The notes beneath the pieces are model-generated. The model was not told where the DNA came from, did not search any database, and worked only from the letters and a program-made list of their open reading frames with translations. The translations under genes and the position numbers were made by a program. Below, one piece after another: positions 36,522 to 49,200 of a stretch of DNA of 64,000 bases (its first letter is position 1; the number at the start of each line of letters is the position of its first letter). This DNA comes from Lamellibrachia columna (lineage: Eukaryota; Annelida; Polychaeta; Sabellida; Siboglinidae): NCBI GenBank assembly GCA_963662155.1, contig OY759271.1, positions 20,522,729 to 20,586,728 on the forward strand, written 5' to 3'.

Positions 36522-37224
36522 AATATATATATATATATATAATGCTATTATGTCTTGCTTTCATTATATACTTATGGCACAAAATATTGTTTGTATAACT
36601 TTGATTTACTGTGATATTGTAATACAGTATTCCAGCCACACATTAATACTTTCCTACCACAATTCATTATTGTTTGTAAAATACAACTTTGGTTTACCAG
36701 CTCAAGCTTTTAGTTCTCTGCCATCTACCCTGCCAGCAGTGAATGATGTTGAGACTCCTAGCAAAGCCAAACCACTCACAGATGCATCTGACAGTGGTCA
36801 TGACAGTGGTCATGACATTGACAGTTGTGCATCTACAAATATTGAAGGTGTACATAAGAAAAGAAAGCTAGAAGAAGGTAAATATTATTATGACACATCA
36901 TTAGAATAATTTGTTAAATCAGTGTTTGAAAAAACTTTAGTATATGCCTTTTTCCCTGAAACAGAAAAGTTCTGTTGTACGCTGTAGTAAGTGTAGTATG
37001 TGTAGTAAGCATAGTAAGTGTAGTATGTGTAGTAAGCATAGTAAGTGTAGTATGTGTAGTAAGTGTAGTATGTTGTATTTGATTCCTTTGTCAGATAGTA
37101 CACCTCCTGTGATCAATGTCTCAGTTCCTTTGCAGATGCTGTTACAGTGGATGAGCACAGAAGGGGTAGAGTTGAAGAGAATGACGCAAGAGAAACAGAG
37201 ACTGTGTTGGATTCAGATGTACAA
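32561..37224 (+). CDS. FANCE: FANCE N-terminal exons 1-4
   Basis: Exon 1 (phase-2 end, TT|GTAAGT), exon 2 (acceptor GGGCCACAG, donor CAG|GTATGC), exon 3 (acceptor GGTTTACCAG, donor AAG|GTAAAT) and exon 4 (acceptor CTTTGCAG, donor CAA|GTATGT). Exons 1-2 form the FANCC-binding helical N-terminal region. Exons 3-4 are the acidic/basic disordered linker, with two SGHD repeats and the KKRKLEE patch. An alternative acceptor for exon 4 at 37094 keeps a frame open but gives a phase that puts a stop in exon 5, so 37136 is preferred. Confidence 0.87.
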
Positions 37225-40200
37225 GTATGTGCACACCTAATTTGTTTGTTTTTGCTAGGAGCTGCCGCTCAATCTGTGACTGGTAAATGCAATGATGTAA
37301 ACATACATGTATATGATTTTAGTAATACTTAAGTACTGATATGGTACCTTTGATGGTAATTAGGATACAGTTGTAGTGGTTTCTCATTTACATTGTTTTT
37401 GCAATTAGAAGTAACTAGATTCCTGGGTATGTATACCACTTGGCCAGTTGCATGACAGGCACCCAACTTAAGCATTAAATCTACACCCAACTCCCAAGGT
37501 GCCACCTAATTGGGCAGATGTTTAGATGCAGTTGCATGACTGAGTCCCAGGAGTCACCCAGTTGGTGGGTGCCACCAGCATGGATAAGCGAAGCAGATTA
37601 CCCTTTTTCAGATGCAAATCTTCCCAGAGTACAATAATTATTGAATTGATCATTAACATGGTGGAATGTAAAGATAGTTATAATCATGTTATGCCTTGTT
37701 CATGGAAGAGGTCAACTATCATTCCAATGCCTAAAATTCCAGGTGCTATTCACATGAAAGATTTTCGTCCTGTGGCACTTACTTCTGTTGTTGCCAAATG
37801 CATGGAGAGGATTGTTTGTGCTCAGCTGACTATGTCTGTGGCCGATTACTTAGATCAGTTACAGTTCACCTATAGGGCTAGAAGAGGTGTCGAGCATGCA
37901 ACTCTTGTAAATCTCTTTGCTAGTCATTTAGATAAAGCTGGTACTTCTGTCAGAGTTCTTTCCATGGATATGTCCGCTGCTTTTCAAACTATTCAGCATC
38001 ATTCATGTTTTTATACAAAGACTTTTAGACTGAGACGTAAATTCTGATCTTGTTTTGTAGATAAAGGCAGTTTTTGTGCGATCGGCCACAGTGTGTCAGT
38101 CTGAATGCCCACATGTTGGTCAAACTTGTGTAGTCTGATGAGATTGTTGTGAACACTGGAGCCCCTCTCTCCTGTACTTTTCTCTCTCTCCTGTACTTTT
38201 CTCACTGTATACTAATGATATCAGATGTCATGACCCAGTTCTCTCACTTCTGAAATATTCAGATGACATGGCTCTTGTGGGTTGTCTGAAAGATGAGTTT
38301 TCCATTTATCAATACTTTCTTCAGATTGACGTGTTGAATACAATGTTAAAAGACAGTTTTCTCGAATTAAATGTAGGGAAACCAAGGAGCTTGTTCTTGG
38401 CAGCAGCAGGGAGAGAGAGGTAAGAAGGTCAGTAGTGATAGACCAGAGGGAGGTGGAGATGGTTGACAGTTTCAAATACTTGGGTACTATTATTGATAAG
38501 AAACTGACTTTCAGTGAACATGCTGACATGGTGTACAAGAAATCACAGCAATGTCTCTTTTTACTTAGAAAACTCAAAAGCTTTGAAGTCAGCCCACATG
38601 TCCTTGAACTTGTGTACAGAGGTCTTGTTGAGAGTATCTTGTCATTCAACATAACTTGGTTTAGACATCTTACTGTCAAACAAAAGACGAAACTGGGCCG
38701 TGTTGTTAACACAGCCAGTGAACTCATTGGTCAGCAACAGCGACAGCTGTCTACTTTGTATGACTCTGCCCTTGCCAGGAAAGCATTTTTATATTTTTAC
38801 TGATCCTGTCCATCCACTTAACTTAGCATTTCAGAAACTTCCATCTGGCAGGCGTATTAAAGTTCCTCTTGCACGAAAGAATGTATATAAGAAGTCATTT
38901 GTACCTACTGTTGTTGCTGTCCTGAATGGTGCACTCAAGTGACGTGTCAGAAGAGCTGCTGTTTTTGTGTGAGTGTGTGGGGTGTGGTGGACACAGTGTA
39001 CATGCACATTTAAATTATGTACTCATCATTTAATTAATTGCTTTAACCTGCATTATTTGCATCACTTCTTATCACTGTATGTTTTTGACAATGCAGGTAT
39101 TGTAGTACTAGTGCCCTTCTGTGATGTTCTGGGATAAGCTGGGCTTGATGATTTTTAGTCCCCTTGTATGCTCAGTAAACATTGAGACAGCCAAGTTTCT
39201 GTTTATGTAGTTTTCTTAACATATTCTTATGTGTTATTTATAGATATTTTACTTGTAAACTTCACAACATGTGTGTAAATTTTACAACATGTATATGCAA
39301 TAATATTGGGTGTTTTGTATATGTGTTTTATTTCTTATAATTGACAGAGCTAATTAATCAATGGTTGAGCCTGAAGAAAATTTTCTGTTTTAAAATGTAT
39401 GGTTTTAAGACAGACAATAAAGTATTTTTGATTTGATTTGATATCATTACCTCAAGGCCTGCAGCAGTATTTGGGTCAGACTAGGGGTGTTTACAATTAC
39501 ATAATTAATTCTACTGCCCCATGTGAATTCAATTAAGCAGCACCACCATTAAAACAACTATATTTAATTGATACAGTTGTAAAATGTACTATATATATTT
39601 ATTTTTTATTTATATATATATTCATTTGTGTAATTATGAATTAATTGTTATTATAATAATATTATTGCTATACTGTGCAGTATTTATTTTGTTACAGAGA
39701 TTGGCCTAAAAAATAGGTGGGATTGGTGGGGGGTGGACTCTCAAAAAGTATGGGAGGTTGACCCCAAAACAGGTGGGAGATGGGAGGTTGGCCACCAAAA
39801 TAGATGGGAGTTGAGACTTCTGCCATACACCACTCAATACTGGTTGTTAAGTTGAAGAAGTCATCCCCTAGGGTGACTTCTGGATGGGGCGTAACTAGGG
39901 GCATGTTCTACCCATTGAAATTGGTTATGCACTTTGATTTTGTCTGTTTGAAACACAATATACTGCCGTGAACTTGGTAGTGAACATAATTTTGTGACAC
40001 TTTGTACAGTGAGTGCACATTTATTCCATACCAGGTCAATGAAATCCATTCTGCCTTTGGTCATGCAAGGTTACAAAGTCTCCTGCCTAACACTGATCTA
40101 CATGTGCATTGTTAATTGTAAAACTATCTGCTTTTGATAACCAGCTCTTTTTTCATATAATGACTTGTACATAGTGGCTTTATACATACCCAGTTGTACT

Positions 40201-43200
40201 TACTTATGTCATCCACTTAATGTGGTGACATAATGATTTCCTTCCAGTGGTTTCGGTTCTTCATTGCAGTTAGTAGATTTGTCCCACTGAGATTCGTGTC
40301 CTTCTCTAGGATGGTTTGCAGAGTTGTTGTTGGTCGACCTCTTCTCCAAGGGCCATCGGGCTTCAGAGCAGGACTTTCTTGGTTATTTCGTCATGACGCA
40401 TCACATGATCTTCCAGACGAAGACACCCTTGGTGGTGATCCATGGGATGGAGCGTTACAGTTCTTGGTTGGTCATGTGATTGTGCCATGACACGTTTACA
40501 ATTTTCCGCAGCATTCTTGTATAGATGCCATCCAGTGCATTTTCTACTGTTTGTGTTAGTGCATCCACATATCAGGATCGGTTCAACTGTCGTCCTGAAA
40601 ATCTTCAGTTTGATGAGTGCAGTTGTTCGCTCTCCAAACTTTGTAAAGGGCATGAACTGCTGCCCATGCCTGGGCTTTTCTACACTGGATGTCATGTTGT
40701 GAGTTTCAGTAGGATCCGAGATATTTTAAATCTTCCACTTTCTCAATTTGACTCCCATCTGACGAGTGTACACAATCATTAGCAGATGGGTTGATATGCA
40801 TGTATTTTGTTTTGCTTGGATTGAGAAATAGTCCAGAAGATTTGGAAGCACTTTCCACTTTATGAAGTAAAAGTTCTGCTTCTTGTATCGTGTCAATAAA
40901 CAGAGCGATGTCATCGGCATAATCCAGAACAGAGAGATGGCAGGTTGAATGTCTGGTGCTTCGGCGTCTGGCAAGAGTTAGTCCTTCTCTGTCATCGATT
41001 GCAGTTCTTAGAGCATAGTCCAAGACTATGATGAATAGGTATGGGGTGAGAGGGTCTCCTTGGAGAACTCCTGTGTTAATCTTGAAATTTGTAGTTTTGT
41101 CTTCGGGAGTGAATACAACTGCAAAGGTGTTTTAATACATTATCTGTATGGCTTTGACGATCTTCTCTTATTATCCATACGCATAAAGAATCCGAAACAA
41201 CTTGTTTCTATCTACTGAGTCAAAGGCTTTCTTGAAATCGATGAAAGTAATGGCAGCCTCTTTCGGGTGGTTTCTCATTTCCTCGATGATGTGCCTTAGA
41301 GAATCTGTGAAGATGTATATCATATAGGTCTAAATCTGTTCTGGTTTGGGCTAAGATCTTTTCTAGCTCAGGGCGAATTCTGTTAAGAAGGAGTTGATTG
41401 TAGATCTTTGCAGCAGTCTGTGTTTTACTTATTCCACCATAGTTTTCAGGAAGAGTCGGGTATTGGTAAACAAAGTAATATAGCTGTCCTGTACATTTTT
41501 TTTACCATTGACAGTTTCTCCCTAGGGAATTGCCTTTGGGTCATTCCATATGAAAACAACCAAAAAAGACCAAAATATCCTTGAACTTTGACCTGATATA
41601 AACCAAAATGAGTAAACCCTGATTTTGATAAAATGTTAGCATTAGTAATAATTTTATGTAAGAAACTTGTTGATACAATAACCTTGCTAAAGATAAAATT
41701 TTATCAACATCGGGGTTTACTCATTTTGGGTATATCAAGGTCAAACATTAAGGTGAGTGATCTTTATAACCAAATATAAAAACATTGCCATATGATGCTT
41801 ATATATACCAGAAGGTGGGGCATGTCCGCACACTGTTTTTGCAGAATCACATGTAATTTTATACATATATTTATACGTAACTCACTCTCAATGATATATG
41901 CATATTGGGGTGTTTATTAGTGTCATTAGTGTTGTCATTGGATAAATAAACTTTACCGCCATTAAACTTTTCTGGGAAAATCTTCCCCCACCGGTCGTTT
42001 GGGGCATATCCACATAGGCATGTATGGATATGCCCCAGTCTTGTGCGGATATACCCCAGTGCAGTATGTTAATTTACATAACGTGATAGGATGATGTAGA
42101 TGTTATTAGACTATATATTTAATTTGGTTTGCCCATTCATTTACACATGCATTAGTCATATGATATATAACATATGCCTTATGCCCATGTGGATATTCAT
42201 CAGCTAACCCATATTTCATTGTCGAGGGGGTGTGACAGGAACCCAGGGGGTACTCAAAACATTGCCAGTATACAATCCTTCATACTTTCTCTAACTGAAC
42301 ATCCCTAAACACATTTTAGACTTCTGTCAAAAAGATAGGCCTACCCTTTTCATGTTGATTACATTGAAATATACAGCATAATATATTTGATTCACATATT
42401 AATGGGACTTACAATGGGTCAATGTCTACATTTTATTATAAAAGCTCGTTTTGAGATGTCAAATTACACACCCTTATTTATCCAATAATTGTGATTTGAT
42501 ACCTTAACTAAATGCTTTGTGTGCGTTAACATGCGTTGTACACAGAAAACACACCCATAAGACCTGAAATTTGTCTCAAGGATGGTAGGCCCTACACTGG
42601 AAATGTATTGAGTTGCCCCAACCCAAAAAATGGTGGGAAGTTGGGGTAAAAATAGGTGGGAGGTGGTATTTTGAGGTGGGATGTGTTAAGGACAGTAAAC
42701 TTATGACATGATAGTTTGTGTAGGTTAAATGTACATGTATCTTGAAGTGTATAATAAAAGAGCTAAATGATGTTCAGGCTGAAATTTACCATTGCAATTC
42801 ATATTCTGCTCTGTAGCAAAGGACTGAATTACGCAATGTATGTTTCCATATACCTGTGCGGTTATGCCCCTTGCAGTAACCTGGGGCATATCCACACACC
42901 AGTGATGAATACATATTGATAACATAAACGTTTTTCTTAGCAGAGTTGAAGTTTGATGATTGGTAGTAGTAAACTACTAAATATAAAGATTAACAAGACA
43001 AACTTTTATCCTTTTTGCATAAACAGTTAACTAGTAATGACACAGTATACATTAGGTGTGTGGACCTGCCCCACCTTCCCCTAGCTAGGGCAGTGTATTG
43101 CACTCTATGACCATAAGGGTCACAGTTGTGTATACATACATGTTAAGATGTAACATGAAATTGCATGAAAATCACTTAAAGTTGCTGTATCTCTTGATCC

Positions 43201-46200
43201 CCTCCGATTAAAATTGGAGGGGGGCAAGAAGTTTGTTGGCTGATTTCATATGAAATGACCCCTTTTTTGAAAAATTTTGCCGTTTTTACCCATGTTGGTA
43301 CCCTTTCAGATCCTTGTGCCCCAGAAAATTGCCTTTTGTGGAAAGTTGTGTTTCTTACCTGCCCCTGGTGTGTTCCTGATGTATTCCTGATGTGTTCCTG
43401 GTGTGTTCCTGATGTGTTCCTGGTGTCTCCTTCCATTATATGATTTTGTATAGTAAATAGTTAAAATGTACATTACACAATGCATAACCAAATTTTGTGT
43501 AAGGCAGCAGTCGTAGTTTTGTGTGGTGTATTAACGTATGTGCATACATACTTGCATGCCAGTGTCTTTGTGTATGTGCGTGTAGTTGAGGCAGGAGAAC
43601 ATAAACTACCAATATGACAAATGACTAGGCCAGTGTGTTTGACGGGCCACCGACTACGAAGACAAAAACCCCTTAAGCAGTAGGCATGGTGGTGGAGAAG
43701 ATGTCCGAATTGTGGTCGAAGATGGCACAGAACAGCGCCTCCGCTGTGGAGGATGCAACCTGGGCAGGTAGAGCATATTTTGCAGCGATTTATAATGTTG
43801 AAACCATTATTACTCCACCCTAAACGAGATCTTGCATGATCTTCCGGAGTGACAAACACATCCGACACAAGCGCGCATCTCTTGTACACAGACATAACAT
43901 CTGGAACTCGAAAGGTGAGGTGAACACCAAATTATTAAGCCAATGCTTCAATATACAATATAATTTCTAGTTACAGGTTGGTTTGATTGTACTCTTCTGG
44001 AAATGACAGAGTTTGCACATACGGTCGCTCTCCAATCTACACTTATCCTTTACTAATGTTACCTTGTGTCCTCTAGATCTACTTTCTTCTCTTAAGTGAG
44101 AAAAAAATATTTCTAGCAATATTTTCATACCCATTCAGTATCTTAAAAACTTCAATTTGATCTCCTCTTAACTTCCTTGTCTCTAGGGTTAGTAAGCCAC
44201 ATTCTTCATAACTAAGGTTCTGGAATAATTTTAGCTGCTCTCCTCTGTATTCGTTCAAGCATATTGATAACCTTCTTACGATGTGGTCTCCAAGCTTGTA
44301 TACAGTTTTCTAAATGAGGTCTATTGCTTTATACGGAGGTACAATTAGCTTTTTCCTTGTATCCTATATTTCTCCTAACCAACCCAAGAGTGTGATTACC
44401 CTTTGATGCTGCAATACCACACTGCTCTGAAACGTTTATATCAGCACTTATTGTAACTCCTTTTCTTTTACAGTAGTACCCAGAACAGTATCTCCCATTT
44501 TATAGTTTACATCCAAGTTCCTGTGTCCTGTGTGTAGGCATTTACCTTTCCGAAAATTTAATAACATCTGCCATTTTTTTTTACCATTTAACTAATTTGT
44601 CTAGATCGTTTTGAGTGTTGTTCATCACCATCATTTTTAACCTTTCTAAACACTTGTGTCATCTGCAAATTTCAGAACGTTGCTTGTTATATTATCGTCC
44701 CAAGTCATTGATATATTATATTACGAATAATAAAGGTTCTAATACTGATCCTTGTGTTACCCCACTCAAAAGTAATTTCCAGTTTGAAACCTCCCCATCT
44801 ACTACAACATGCTGTCATCTGTCAGTCAGCCATTTTTCTATCCAGTTGATTATGCTGTCCCTGATACAATTCTAATTTAAGTAGTAATCTTTGATGTGGC
44901 ACTTTGTTGAAAACTTTCTGAAAATCTAAGTCGATAATATGTACTGGTGATCCCTCGTCTATCCACTTAGTGATTTCTTAAAAAAACATATTTGTTATGC
45001 ATGACCTTGCTTTTGGGAATCCATGTTGAGATGGATTTAATAATTTATGCCTGGCAAGGAAGTCCACCATATGGTTTTTAAGTAACCTTTCTAATAATTT
45101 TCAAATCACTGATGTCAAACTCACTGGTCTGTAATTCTTATTTCTCAAACCTTTTAAAATGTTTTAATGTATGATGTTTGCTTCTTTCCATTCAAAAGGA
45201 ACCACTCCCTCTTTTAATGACAAGTTGAACATTCTTGCAAGTGGTACGCTAATTTGTTCTACTGTTTCAATTAGTAGTTTTTGTGGAATTCCATCCACTC
45301 CAGGTGATATATTATCCTCCATTGCCTTTATTTTTTTAGCTACCATTTCTGGAGTTACAGTTAACTGCCCTAAATAGTCCTATTTAGCCTCCTGAAATTT
45401 AGCATCTGGAACTCGTAATGAACTAATATCCTCTCTGGTATACACTGAACTGAAGTATCCATTTATGTCTTCCTCCATTTAAAAACCTTGTGATATTATA
45501 TTTCCGGTACCGTCTTCTAATAGTCCAACCTTGTCTTGTACGTTTTGTCTACTCCTGACACATACAGAAAAACTCTTGTTGTCATTTTTATGTTACATTC
45601 TAATTTTTATGCATATAGTTTCTTTTAGATTTTGTTATTTCAGTCGTAGCTGCATTAAATGTCTTGTAATTTGTGTAGTCTTCATTCTTTCTGGTTCGCC
45701 TATAAACCCTCCACACAGTTTGCTTGTACCCGTTTTTCTAATAGCTTCTTTTAACAAGTGTTTCTTTCTAGACCGTTTTCCTTGTTTTTCAAGGGAACAA
45801 ATTGTTCGATGATACTCTCAATTTCATATTTTAGAATGTTCCAACATTCAATTGCTGTTTTACTCCTCAGCATTTTATTCCAATCTAGCATTGCTAAGTA
45901 TTTTCTTATATCTTTATTTTGACCTTTGTGAAAGTTTTTCCTGTAGTTCTTTTTATTTTTACTTTCTGGTTTTACTTTAATGTCAAAATGTATTTGATTA
46001 TGATCACTGTTACCCAATGGTTAATGTATTTTGACGTTGTCCACTAATTCATTTTGTGAAGACAAAACTATATCTCATATATATACTCTCCCCTGGTTGG
46101 TTCTAGCACATGTTGAGTAAAGAGCTATCCTGTATTAAACATAGAAATTGTTGATCCTCACCCCCTGTACTATCTTGATATTTCCATTGTATTTGTCCTT

Positions 46201-49200
46201 TGTTAAACTCTCCCAGTATGATACATTCTCCTTTACTTACTTCCTTTATAGTGTTTTGTGTTATCCTCTTCGTTTATGTTTGGACTTAAGTAAACTAATC
46301 AGATAGTTAATGTTGAATTTCCTGTAACTATTTTGCACCAAACAGCTTCATCGCAATCTGCTTCACTTTCTAATTTTATTTCGTAAGCCTGAATAGATTC
46401 TTTAATATATCAATTTACTCCCCCTCCCCTTCTTCCTATTTGATCTCTCCTAAACATTATGTATCGTGTCAGTCCTAGTTCAGCAACTGCTATGTCTTTG
46501 TTGGCCCATGATTCGGTTATGCCAATTATGTGAGGGTCAGTATCTTCTACCATAATTTTTAATTCGTTTTTCTTATTTACTATGCTCCTTGCATTTAAAC
46601 ACGTATTTATAATACTATGTAACTATATAATAATATGCTTTACCTCACATTTTGTTATAGTTTTGTGTGTACTAGTGGCCTCTTGTCCTGTTTGAGGCAC
46701 CTCTAAGTAACCCCCTTGTGCATCTAGTTTAAACAATATTTGGTACCAAACATATTTTGGATGCTATCCATGCCACTGTCAACTGCTCCTGAGAGGTCAT
46801 CCGCAAACGCTGCCGCACCCTTTCCACTTAGATGAAGCCCATCACTATTGAACATGTCAGGCCTCCCAATGAAACATCTCCACAAATCCTCTTCCCTGCA
46901 CAGCTGCTGAACAAGCGTGTTAATTGTCAACCTCCGGCACTTTCGATAACCCTAACCTCTGCTTCCAGTTTACTAGTAAAATCCCTAAAGTTCACTGTAT
47001 TTTGGTAAAGCAGCTGGTCGCATTATACAAAATATTGCACTGGATTTTTCTAGTTAAGTACGAGCTCGCTCGCACCTACCTACACAGACATCGTCGACGG
47101 TTATTAACCAATGCAACAGCTACATTCTACCGTGCAATTGGCTCCATTGAACCACATATTCAACGTCAGAATGTTATCGATGTCAGACCGCGTATAAACG
47201 CCTCCATAGATATTTTGGCATTTCTGGCACAGCTTTTCGGTGGTTAAAATCATATTTTTCAGACAGATATCAAAGTATTAACATATCTGGCACATTGTCT
47301 TGCCCACAACACCTTCCATTTGGAGTGCCGCAAGGATCCGTCCTTGGCCCTGTTCTGTTTAGCTTATATACTACATCGATCAGCCAAGTCATTACTAATC
47401 ATAATCTCAGTCATCACCTTTATGCTGATGACACACAGGTTTACATTTCACTTTCACAATCAAATGCACAATAATCTGTTTCGACTTTAAGTGATTGTCT
47501 TACTGATATCTTGTTGTCGATGGAATCAAGTAAGCTAAAGCTTAATCCAGATAAACCAGACCTTATTATTATTGGTGCTAAACAACAACGAAATAATGTC
47601 ATCAACCATTTTCCAGTTAAACTGCTTGGCAGTGATACATTTTCATCAGATACTGTTCGTAATATTGGTGTTGTCTTTGATAGTTCAACTTTCGACAGCA
47701 TATTTCTCAAGTATGTAAATCTTGTTTCTATCATATTCGTGATCTCCGTCGAATTCGGCGTCACATATCTATATCTACTGCTAAAACAATATCAATGGCA
47801 TTAATTAGTAGACGCCTTGACTATTGTAATTCACTACTAAATAACATTGTAAAAAGAGACTTGGCTAAACTCCAACGAGTACAAAATTGTCTGGCACGTG
47901 TGGTTCTCAGAGCACCTCGGTTTTCACCGTCACTACCACTACTTAAACAGTTGCACTGGCTTCCAGTGTTTTATCGATTTGATTTTAAGCTGTCCACTCT
48001 TACATATCGTGCTCTATCTACACAACAACCACCCTACTTGGCTAGTCTCCTGCATCTTTCAAATATCCCTAGGCAGCTAAGATCATCAATTTCACAACTT
48101 GTACCTAAAACAAAACTTAACTTGGGTAAACGTGATTTCTCTGTCGCTGCGCCTAGTGTCTGGAATGAACTCCCTATCACTTTCAAAACATCTGAAACTA
48201 TTGCTATTTTCCGAAAAAAAATTAAGACATCTATTCCAAATTGCATTTCCACCATAAATGTTCGGTTGTCCCTCGTTCTGATGCCGACTTTTGCGCGTCC
48301 CTGTTCACGATTATGCATAATGATTCGGTTTTATTGCGCCTCTGAGCCCAGGTTCCTGAGGATATAGGCGCCATAGAAGTTAATTATTATTATTATTTAT
48401 TAGTATTATATTATTATTGGTTAAATTTGCAATTAATTTTAGATATTATTATTATACATTTATAATGCGCCATGTATCCGGGTTAAAAACCTGCTCAAAG
48501 GCGCTAACAAGGTAATGCTAAATAATTTTAAATAAATTGAAGAGGTAAACATAAGTTAAATAAAAAAGTTCAATAAATGATTTAAATGAATTAATTATGT
48601 CAAGAAGTTAAATAAATCATAAAATAAATAAAAAGATAAAATAAACAACTACAATTAAGTTGATACATTAGGTAAACATATAAATTAATCAGATAAGTTA
48701 AATAAACAAATTAAATAAATAATAAGTTAAATAAGTAAACTGTTCGAGTAATTAAAATGTCAACAGAGTGTTCGAAAGGCTTCGCGAAAGAGATGTGTTT
48801 TTAGAAGTGACTTGAATACCGCAACGGAGTTGGCTTGCCTAATTGCGGGAGGCAGGGCGTTCCACAGTGTCGGCCCTGCCACAGAAAAGGCCCGACGACC
48901 GTACCGCTCGAGATGGTACCGCGGTATAGTCAATAGATCTTGATCGGCGGATCTCAGTGTTCGGGTGGGTGTGTATGGAATTACTATCGACGACAGATAC
49001 ACTGGGCATAGATGATGCACAGCGCGAAACACAAGTAAAAGAAGCTTGAATTCGATTCGCTGACGAACAGGCAACCAATGTAAACTGAATAAAACTGGTG
49101 TTATGTGATCTCGTCTGCGGGTTCCAGTAATAAGCCGTGCCGCGGAGTTTTGAATCATCTGCAGTTTCCGCAGCTGCGTCTCGGGCAGTCCATAAAACAT

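Larger units (their letters stand above)
44030..46990 (-). mobile_element. L2-like LINE, nearly full length but decayed
   Basis: The minus strand carries the end of an ORF1 SGNH-hydrolase-like domain (FNSDGLHLSGKGAAAFADDL, 46930-46724), then an endonuclease (about 46560-45760: WANKDIAVAELGLTRYIMFR, CDEAVWCKIV, GNSDHNQIHFD). The RT follows (45346-44300, for example DNISPGVDGIPQKLL and FEWKEANII), then a thumb ending near 44030. Many stops and frameshifts are present. It belongs to the same family as the plus-strand element at 57430-58916 (PGVDGIPPKLL, SEWKEANITP). Confidence 0.82.

Noticed and set aside
37094..37224. Earlier acceptor for FANCE exon 4 giving a longer exon
   Set aside because: The resulting phase-2 donor would put a stop codon at the beginning of exon 5, while the acceptor at 37136 keeps the frame through to the conserved domain.
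39710..39800. G-quadruplex from the GGTGGGAG-rich patch
   Set aside because: Four closely spaced G-triplets are not present in the strict spacing; also part of a diffuse repeat.
43473..43895. 140-codon minus-strand Cys/His-rich ORF
   Set aside because: No recognisable zinc-finger spacing, no splice context, and the strand is flanked by repeats; not supported as a gene.
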